Assembly (NCBI GenBank): GCA_043755815.1
Contig: JAYUSF010000133.1
Location: forward strand, 1-19,269
From: CAIWAH01 sp043755815
GTDB lineage: Bacteria > Verrucomicrobiota > Verrucomicrobiia > Limisphaerales > UBA9464
Direction: 5' to 3'
Length of the DNA: 19,269 bases
Shown here: positions 14,123 through 19,269 of the stretch, one piece after another
Layout: each line of letters begins with the position of its first letter
Numbering within the stretch: the stretch's first letter is position 1
The notes under the pieces: model-generated
Databases searched by the model: none
The model's input: the letters and a program-made list of their open reading frames with translations, nothing else
Told to the model about the DNA's origin: nothing
Made by a program: the position numbers and the translations under genes

Positions 14123-14845
14123 TCAACGGCCGACCTTCCGGAAACGGGTCACGTAGTTTTCCTTCAGCTTCACCGGCTCGTTCACCTTCTCAAAGCCGGC
14201 GGCCGCGATTTCCGCCTCGAACACTTCCTGTCCGGCGCGGACGTGCGTCAGCATCCAGTCCGAACTGACGCCCGGGATGCGGTGAAACTCCACGAGCAGC
14301 AGTTCCCCGTTGCGCCGGAGGGCCGAGTGCAGCGAGGCCAGCATGTGCCGGGGAAACTCAAAGTGATGGTAGGTGTCGCAGATGAACGCCGTGTCCACCG
14401 AGTCGGCCGCCAGCATCGTTGACTTGTCGGTCCCCAAGACGGTCTGGACCTGGCTCAGGCCACCTTCCCGGGCCCGCCCTTTCAGGTGCGCCAGCAGCAC
14501 CGGCGAGATGTCCACCGCGTAGACCCGGCCCGAGGCGCCCACCGCGTCGGCAAACAGGAACGTAAACAGGCCGGTGCCCGCCCCGACGTCGGCCACCGCC
14601 GAGCCCGCCCTGAGTTTTGCCGCCGCGACAATCTCCTGCCGCCGGTCAAAGACTTCCCGCCCTTCCTTTTCAAAGCGTTCCACCCACTGCTGCGGATTCA
14701 GGTCGGGCTTGAGAAACTCGGCGTTGATGCCGGGTTTCACGCTTGCCGCCTCGCGTTGCACCACCGGGGCCGCCGAACGGCAGCCCAGCGCCGACAGCAC
14801 CACCCAGCCGGCGACGAACCGGGCCGCCCAAAGGGAAATATCCAT
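14123..14845 (-). CDS. Class I SAM-dependent methyltransferase with lipoprotein-like signal
   Basis: This 240-residue protein has a Rossmann methyltransferase core: motif I AVADVGAGTGLFTFLFAD (Asp86-Gly92), post-I acidic Asp112 (VYAVDIS), and VDTAFICDTYHHFEFPRHMLASLHSALRRNGELLLVEFHRIPG (motifs II-III, ~152-195). It carries an N-terminal hydrophobic segment (LWAARFVAGWVVLSALGCRSAAP) with Cys22 in a lipobox-like context. It would therefore be anchored outside the cytoplasm, where SAM is not expected. The NPQQWVERFEKEGREVFDRRQEIVAA lead-in is typical of an exported methyltransferase-like group. The target is unknown. I chose ATG 14845; the upstream extension to 14989 is Arg/Gly-rich and overlaps rhaA. 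It is divergent from rhaA with 96 bp between. Confidence 0.8.
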   Translation of the reverse strand: MDISLWAARFVAGWVVLSALGCRSAAPVVQREAASVKPGINAEFLKPDLNPQQWVERFEKEGREVFDRRQEIVAAAKLRAGSAVADVGAGTGLFTFLFADAVGASGRVYAVDISPVLLAHLKGRAREGGLSQVQTVLGTDKSTMLAADSVDTAFICDTYHHFEFPRHMLASLHSALRRNGELLLVEFHRIPGVSSDWMLTHVRAGQEVFEAEIAAAGFEKVNEPVKLKENYVTRFRKVGR

Positions 14846-14941
14846 GCGGGAAAGCCTGCCCACGCGGGCTGGCCCGAAGCAATCGCCGACCTTGGTTCCC
14901 CCACGGCGGGCGGTTAATCTAAGCCCAACAACTCCCAACCG

Positions 14942-16210
14942 ATGCCTGCGAAGTCCCGTTCCGTCACCACCACTTTCCGCCTCGCGCACGAACGCTACAC
15001 CGCGCTCGGTGTCGACGTGGACGCCGCGCTCCGGGCGCTCGCCAAGATTCCCGTCTCGCTACACTGCTGGCAGGGCGACGACGTGGGCGGATTCGAGAGC
15101 GGCGGCAACGCGCTCGGGGGCGGACTCGCCGTCACCGGCAACTACCCCGGCAAAGCCCGCACACCGGACGAACTACGCGCCGACCTGGAGGAGGCGCTCT
15201 CGATGGTCCCCGGCCAACACCGCGTGAGCCTGCACGCGATGTATGGAGAGTTCGGCGGGATGAACGTGGACCGCGACGAGATCGGGGTCGGCCACTTCAG
15301 GAACTGGATTGCCTGGGCGAAGTCGCAGAGCCTGGGTCTCGATTTTAATCCGACGTGCTTCGCCCATCCGAAGTCTGCCAATGGCTTCACCCTCTCGCAT
15401 CGCGACCTGGGCATCCGCCAGTTCTGGATCGAGCACTGCCGCCGCTCGCGCGAAATCGGCGCCGCAATGGGCCAGGCGCTCGGCACGCCGTGCGTCACGA
15501 ACGTCTGGATCCCCGACGGCTTCAAGGACACGCCCGCCGACCGTCAGGCCCCGCGCGAACGTCTCGCCGCCGCACTCGACGACGTCTTCAAGAAACCGCT
15601 CCCCGCGAAGCACAACCTCGACGCCGTGGAAGGGAAGCTGTTCGGCCTCGGCGCGGAAAGTTGCACCGTTGGCTCCCACGAGTTTTACCTCGGCTACGCC
15701 ATCACCCGCCGCAAGCTGCTCTGCCTCGACGCCGGCCATTTTCATCCGACCGAAAGCATCGCCGACAAGATCTCCAGCGTGCTCCTCTATCTGCCGGAGA
15801 TTCTGCTGCACGTGAGCCGCGGTGTCCGCTGGGACAGCGACCACGTTGTGACTTTCACCGATGACCTCCAAGCCATCGCCCGCGAAGTCATCGCCACCGG
15901 GCAGGCCGAGCGGGTCCACCTCGGCCTCGACTACTTCGACGCCAGCATCAACCGCATCGCCGCGTGGGTCATCGGCACGCGCAACCTGCTCCGCGCCCTC
16001 CTCTTCGCACTGCTCGAACCGCCCGCCATCCGTGCCGCCGAGCTCGCCGGCGACACCACCGCCCGCCTCGCCCTCCAGGAAGAGGCCCGCGCGCTGCCCT
16101 TTGGCGCGGTGTGGGATTATTACTGCGAGAAAAAAGGTGTCCCCGTCGGTGAGTCATGGCTGCCGGAGGCCAAGGCGTATGAGAAGACTGTTTTGAGCAA
16201 AAGAGTCTGA
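14942..16210 (+). CDS. rhaA: L-rhamnose isomerase
   Basis: This 422-residue enzyme interconverts L-rhamnose and L-rhamnulose, the first step of rhamnose breakdown; it is cytoplasmic and metal-dependent. Similarity to the E. coli enzyme (about 419 residues) runs end to end: IPVSLHCWQGDDVGGFE (~36-52), TGNYPGKARTPDELRADLE, LDFNPTCFAHPKSANGFTLSH (~133-153), FWIEHCRRSREI, VTNVWIPDGFKD, VEGKLFGLGAESCTVGSHEFYLGYA, the metal-site strands CLDAGHFHPTE (~261-271) and RWDSDHVV (~298-305), and GLDYFDASINRIAAWVIGTRN. The start is ATG 14942, matching the normal N-terminus. No rhamnulokinase, aldolase, transporter or RhaR-type regulator is within the window, unlike classical rha operons. No terminator follows. 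Confidence 0.96.
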   Translation: MPAKSRSVTTTFRLAHERYTALGVDVDAALRALAKIPVSLHCWQGDDVGGFESGGNALGGGLAVTGNYPGKARTPDELRADLEEALSMVPGQHRVSLHAMYGEFGGMNVDRDEIGVGHFRNWIAWAKSQSLGLDFNPTCFAHPKSANGFTLSHRDLGIRQFWIEHCRRSREIGAAMGQALGTPCVTNVWIPDGFKDTPADRQAPRERLAAALDDVFKKPLPAKHNLDAVEGKLFGLGAESCTVGSHEFYLGYAITRRKLLCLDAGHFHPTESIADKISSVLLYLPEILLHVSRGVRWDSDHVVTFTDDLQAIAREVIATGQAERVHLGLDYFDASINRIAAWVIGTRNLLRALLFALLEPPAIRAAELAGDTTARLALQEEARALPFGAVWDYYCEKKGVPVGESWLPEAKAYEKTVLSKRV

Positions 16211-16391
16211 ACACCAAGGTGGGAAGGTTACCCCCCGCGAGCTCTCGTGAAAACGTGGCAACCGCTTTCCACGGCTACGGTTCTAAACGTGGCGGGAGGC
16301 TTTGCTAACGGCCATTTGACCGCGGCCAATCCATCGACGGTCGTGCGCGTGCCGGCTCCAGTAGCAAGGGGTTATTACCGCGCCACCTTAC
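16211..16391. other. Gene-free stretch downstream of rhaA
   Basis: This 181-bp stretch has no coding signal. It contains AAACGTGGC twice (16251-16259 and again starting near 16285) and partly complementary bits (CGTGG at 16254-16258 with CCACG at 16269-16273; AACCG at 16260-16264 with CGGTT at 16278-16282). It may fold or be a decayed repeat. No T-tract terminator for rhaA is visible. Confidence 0.3.
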
Positions 16392-16652
16392 TCACCAATT
16401 GACGTAGACCTGCAGCGTCGCCTTCCGGGCGCCCTTGATCGCGGGGTCATTGGTCAGTTCGTCCAGGGCGGCCTGCGGCGGCACGGTATCCACTTCGAGC
16501 ACGGTCAGCGCCTCGCCGCCCCCGACCTCGCGGGCTAGGCTCATGTTGGCGATGTCGATGCCGTGCTTTCCGAGCACGGAGCCGGGGAAACCCACGATTC
16601 CGGGCCGGACCTGGTTGGTGGCCCCAGCCTGCTGGAGCTGGGGGCATTGAAA
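16392..16652 (-). pseudogene. Remnant of a SerA-type (D-3-phosphoglycerate dehydrogenase) C-terminal ACT domain
   Basis: Reading leftwards from 16652 gives about 86 residues ending at TGA/TAA-side position 16392. The segment NQVRPGIVGFPGSVLGKHGIDIANMSLAREVGGGEALTVLEVDTVPPQAALDEL is a clear ACT domain. It closely resembles the C-terminal serine-sensing domain of phosphoglycerate dehydrogenase. The frame is blocked by a stop at 16653-16655, and no catalytic (NAD-binding) domain precedes it in any frame, so some 430 residues are missing. The only internal start (GTG 16595) would skip the first ACT strand. A different frame upstream (16541-16774) opens with a plausible-looking but unrecognised peptide, so a frameshifted fusion is possible. 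I read it as a relic left by deletion or rearrangement. Confidence 0.6.
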
Positions 16653-16890
16653 TCATCGCTCGGGTTCGCGAGGACGAACGAATCCTTGACCTGCCGCACC
16701 GGGCTAAACGGCGTGACCAAGCCATCCGCCGTGGCGAACGCGACGATCAGCGAAACAGGAACGTGCCGGCGCATGACGGGTAGCGGCGGACTTCGGAAAA
16801 CCCGTTCGGTTCCTCGTCCGGCCGAGCTTTCCCGTCGTCGGGAGTTGCCGACGCGGAGGTGGCTGGCATGCTCGCGGCGGATTCCTCCAC
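16653..16890. other. Gene-poor stretch upstream of the cytochrome-like gene
   Basis: These 238 bp precede the DUF1549/DUF1553 gene. The frames crossing the stretch are short and not family-like. No clear promoter or ribosome binding site is visible before ATG 16891. It may hold the rest of the decayed region that contains the ACT fragment. Confidence 0.3.
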
Positions 16891-19269
16891 ATGGTGCATA
16901 ACCGGATCAGACCGCTGGCAAGGGCAGCAGCCTTGCTGGGCCTCGCACTCTGCGTGTCACCGTTGCTTGGCGCCGACTCGGCCAGCTTCTCCCGCGACAT
17001 CCTGCCGATTCTTTCGGACAACTGCTTCGCGTGCCACGGCCCGGACGAGCAGGCCCGGAAGTCGGGCCTCCGCCTCGACACGCACGAGGGGGCGCTGGGC
17101 AGGGGCAAAAGCGGCGAACGGGCCATCGTGCCCAAGGACAGCACCCGGAGTGAAGTCATCCGCCGGCTGCTCACGCCCGATCCCGACGACGTGATGCCGC
17201 CGCCGAAGTCGAACCGGCATCTGACGCCGGCGCAGGTGGAGCTGATCCGGCGGTGGATCGACCAAGGTGCCGCTTGGGGCAGGCACTGGGCCTACGAACC
17301 GCCGGTGCGGCCGGTCGTCCCGGAAATCCGAAATTCGGAACTCGGAATTCGGAATCCCATCGACGCATTCGTGCGGGCGCGGCTGGCGAAAGAAGGTCTG
17401 GCCCCTTCGGCAGAAGCCGCGTGGGCGACTCTCATTCGGCGCGTGACGTTGGATCTGACCGGCCTGCCGCCGACGCCGGAGGAAGTCGCGGCGTTTGAGC
17501 GCGAATGTGCGGAGGAGGGAAATCTGGAAGGCAGGAAACCAGGAAGTCGACAGAACGGGAACGGTTCCAGTTCTCAGGTGCTTTCTCCTTCCGGCTTTCC
17601 TGCCTTCCAGATTCGTCATTCCAAATCCGCCTACGACCGACTCGTGGACCGCCTGCTCGCGTCGCCGCGCTTCGGTGAGCGCATGGCGTGGGACTGGCTT
17701 GAGGCCGCCCGCTACGCCGACTCCAACGGCTACCAAGGCGACAGCGAGCGCACCATGTGGCCGTGGCGCGACTGGGTGGTGGACGCGTTCAACCGCAACC
17801 TGCCCTTTGATCAGTTCACCGTGTGGCAGCTCGCCGGCGACCGCCTGCCGCTGGCGGCCCACGAGCAGCGCCTCGCGACCGGCTTCCTCCGCAACCACAT
17901 GATCAACGGCGAGGGCGGCCGCATTCCGGAAGAGAACCGGATCGATTACCTCTTCGACCAGGCGGAGACCGTCGCCACGGTCTGGCTCGGCGCGACCTTC
18001 AACTGCACGCGCTGCCACGACCACAAGTTTGATCCCTACACGCAGCGCGATTACTTCGGCCTGCTGGCGTTCTTCAACCAGACCCTCGTCGACGGCAGCG
18101 GCGGCAACCCGCAGTCCCCGCCGAACCTCGCGGTGCCCAAGCCGGAACAGACGCGGCGGCTGGGCGATCTGGAGACGAAGCTGGTTTCCGTGATCCGCGC
18201 GACGGAGCAGTTCGAGGCGGCGAAGTTCGCCCGTGAAGCCGGCAAACCCATCGAGGACGCACCGGTGGCGAAGGACTTACCCAAGGAAATCCTCGACCAC
18301 CTAAAAGTTGTCCCGCGCGACCGCGATGCAGGCCGGCTCGAAAAACTGGCGGCGCACTGGAAGGAAACCGATCCGGCCTACGTGCGCGTGCTCGACGAGC
18401 AGCGCCAGACCCGCAACGAGCGCGACGCGGCATCCCGGGCCATTCCGCGCGTGATGGTGATGGAGGACATGGCCAAGCCCCGCGCGACGTTCATCCTGAA
18501 CCGCGGCAACTACCTCAAGCCCGGCGCGGAGGTTGGCATGGCCGTTCCCGCGAGTCTCGCGATGGGAGATAACCAGCCCCAGTCAGATCGGTTGAGCCTC
18601 GCGCGCTGGCTCGTCGCGCCGGAGAACCCATTGACCGCGCGAGTCACGGTGAACCGGTCTTGGCAGTCGTTCTTCGGGATTGGCCTGGTGAAGACGACAG
18701 AGGATTTCGGCGTGCAGGGCGAGAAGCCGGCGAACCCGGAACTGCTCGACTGGCTGGCCACCGAGTTCGTCGCGTCGGGCTGGGATGTGAAGCATCTGGT
18801 CCGGCTCATCGTGACGAGCGCCACCTATCGCCAGTCGTCCAAGGTGACGCCGGCGCAGTTCGAGCGCGATCCGGAGAACCGCCTGCTCGCGCGCGGACCG
18901 CGTTTCCGGATGCCGTCGTGGATGATCCGTGACGCAGCGTTGGCCGCCTCGGGTCTGATGACGCCTGACGTCGGGGGCACGCCGGTGAAGCCCTATCAGC
19001 CGACCGGCGTGTGGGAGGAGGCGACCTTCGGCAACAAGCGCTACGAGCAGGACCACGGCGCCGCGCTGTATCGGCGCAGCCTCTACGTTTTCTGGCGGCG
19101 CATCGTTGGTCCGACCCTCTTCTTCGACGTCGCCAACCGGCAGAATTGCGCGGTCAAGCCAGGCCGGACGAATACGCCCTTGCATGCGCTCACCACGTTG
19201 AACGACGTAACCTATACTGAAGCGGCCCGTGCTCTTGCCGAGCGGATGCTGAAAGAAGGAGGCTCCGAC
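16891..19269 (+). CDS. DUF1549/DUF1553 planctomycete-type cytochrome c protein (3' end outside window)
   Basis: The frame is open without a stop for 793 codons, to the right edge. In order: a signal peptide (LARAAALLGLALCVSPLLGADS, ~9-30); a PSCyt1 cytochrome-like domain with haem motif CFACH (residues 45-49) and SGLRLDTHEGALGRGKSG, MPPPKSNRHLTPAQVELIRRWIDQGA; DUF1549 (~157-400), with NPIDAFVRARL, TLDLTGLPPTPEEV, YDRLVDRLLASPRFGERMAWDWLEAARYADSNGYQGD and a second CxxCH in NCTRCHDHKFDPY (372-376); then DUF1553 (from ~571), with LARWLVAPENPLTARVTVNRSWQSFFG. It is probably exported and acts with DUF1501 partners; the reaction is unproven. The start is ATG 16891 (GTG 16894 also possible), without a ribosome site. 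Two repeat-derived in-frame insertions are listed separately. The antisense frame 16957-18024 is a shadow. Confidence 0.93.
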   Translation, partial: MVHNRIRPLARAAALLGLALCVSPLLGADSASFSRDILPILSDNCFACHGPDEQARKSGLRLDTHEGALGRGKSGERAIVPKDSTRSEVIRRLLTPDPDDVMPPPKSNRHLTPAQVELIRRWIDQGAAWGRHWAYEPPVRPVVPEIRNSELGIRNPIDAFVRARLAKEGLAPSAEAAWATLIRRVTLDLTGLPPTPEEVAAFERECAEEGNLEGRKPGSRQNGNGSSSQVLSPSGFPAFQIRHSKSAYDRLVDRLLASPRFGERMAWDWLEAARYADSNGYQGDSERTMWPWRDWVVDAFNRNLPFDQFTVWQLAGDRLPLAAHEQRLATGFLRNHMINGEGGRIPEENRIDYLFDQAETVATVWLGATFNCTRCHDHKFDPYTQRDYFGLLAFFNQTLVDGSGGNPQSPPNLAVPKPEQTRRLGDLETKLVSVIRATEQFEAAKFAREAGKPIEDAPVAKDLPKEILDHLKVVPRDRDAGRLEKLAAHWKETDPAYVRVLDEQRQTRNERDAASRAIPRVMVMEDMAKPRATFILNRGNYLKPGAEVGMAVPASLAMGDNQPQSDRLSLARWLVAPENPLTARVTVNRSWQSFFGIGLVKTTEDFGVQGEKPANPELLDWLATEFVASGWDVKHLVRLIVTSATYRQSSKVTPAQFERDPENRLLARGPRFRMPSWMIRDAALAASGLMTPDVGGTPVKPYQPTGVWEEATFGNKRYEQDHGAALYRRSLYVFWRRIVGPTLFFDVANRQNCAVKPGRTNTPLHALTTLNDVTYTEAARALAERMLKEGGSD
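17321..17358. repeat. AT-richer TCGGAA repeat element inside the cytochrome-like gene
   Basis: The nonamer AATTCGGAA occurs at 17332-17340 and again at 17346-17354, joined by CTCGG. The whole is a run of imperfect TCGGAAY heptamers, with the palindrome CCGAA-A-TTCGG at 17328-17338. It encodes PEIRNSELGIRNP just before the conserved NPIDAFVRARL of DUF1549. The base composition is far more AT-rich than its surroundings. I infer a short intergenic-type repeat that has been captured in the linker between the cytochrome and DUF1549 domains. Confidence 0.55.
17521..17613. repeat. 93-bp palindromic element inserted in frame in the DUF1549 domain
   Basis: The terminal arms AATCTGGAAGGCAGGAAA (17521-17538) and TTTCCTGCCTTCCAGATT (17596-17613) are perfect 18-bp inverted repeats. 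Complementarity continues inward to 24 of 26 positions. An inner palindrome GGAAC-G-GTTCC sits at 17558-17568, extended by AGAAC/GTTCT at 17552-17574. The element is exactly 31 codons (residues 211-241) and has no stop in the gene's frame. It encodes a Ser/Gly-rich peptide (NLEGRKPGSRQ...SGFPAFQI) between FERECAEEG and SAYDRLVDRLL, where relatives normally have only a few residues. There is no transposase. It resembles REP/MITE-like or Rickettsia-palindromic-element-like sequences. Confidence 0.75.

Noticed and set aside
16541..16774. Minus-strand 77-residue peptide starting MRRHVPVSLIVAFATADG
   Set aside because: It begins plausibly but matches no family I recognise and degenerates where it overlaps the ACT fragment. 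It is kept only as a possible frameshifted part of the relic.
17521..17613. Intrinsic terminator or invertase-type site as explanation of the long palindrome
   Set aside because: It lies inside an uninterrupted coding frame with no T-tract, and no recombinase gene is nearby. An inserted palindromic repeat explains it better.
16957..18024. 355-codon minus-strand open frame
   Set aside because: It lies opposite the well-supported DUF1549 frame. The product is low-complexity, and the opposite strand carries clear conserved motifs.

Overview
The window is GC-rich bacterial chromosome. It most likely comes from the Planctomycetes-Verrucomicrobia-Chlamydiae group, and I lean to Verrucomicrobiota (Pedosphaera/Limisphaerales-like). 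The main support is a DUF1501 twin-arginine protein and a DUF1549/DUF1553 'planctomycete cytochrome c' protein, families that are abundant mainly in those phyla. Weak or absent Shine-Dalgarno sequences and GTG/TTG starts fit. I see no rRNA, tRNA, CRISPR array, phage or transposase gene. Most genes are housekeeping or common accessory genes.

Layout. 1-1129 (+): the 3' end of purM (purine synthesis), then a small four-helix membrane protein. 1152-1986 (-): a hemerythrin (HHE) gene overlapping a DUF2249 gene, with a 16-bp FNR/DNR-type dyad upstream that suggests control by oxygen or nitric oxide. 2167-2850 (-): an aspartyl/asparaginyl beta-hydroxylase-like dioxygenase. 3104-4834 (-) and 5039-5506 (+): a Kef-type cation:proton antiporter and a PtsN-like PTS EIIA, divergent from each other. 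5516-6889 (-): an MFS permease, divergent from a beta-CASP metallo-beta-lactamase nuclease (6969-8021 +), whose stop codon overlaps that of a GNAT acetyltransferase (8018-8560 -). The acetyltransferase lies directly downstream of a TlpA-like thioredoxin protein (8585-9727 -).

9903-11357 (+): the DUF1501 protein. 11435-14845 (-): a same-strand run of a lipoprotein-like SAM methyltransferase, a DUF456 membrane protein, an MnmC-like tRNA methyltransferase, acylphosphatase and a metallophosphoesterase, closed by a hairpin terminator. 14942-16210 (+): L-rhamnose isomerase. 16211-16890: a gene-poor stretch holding a decayed SerA-type ACT-domain fragment. 16891-19269 (+): the DUF1549/DUF1553 cytochrome-like protein, open through the right edge.

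The most unusual signal is inside that last gene. A 93-bp palindromic element (17521-17613) has perfect 18-bp terminal inverted repeats and a second inner palindrome. It sits exactly in frame (31 codons) at a position where the family is normally continuous. A second, shorter repeat-like insert (17321-17358) lies about 160 bp upstream in the same reading frame. This resembles repeat-derived coding insertions such as Rickettsia palindromic elements. I did not find a complete new multi-gene defence or metabolic system here.
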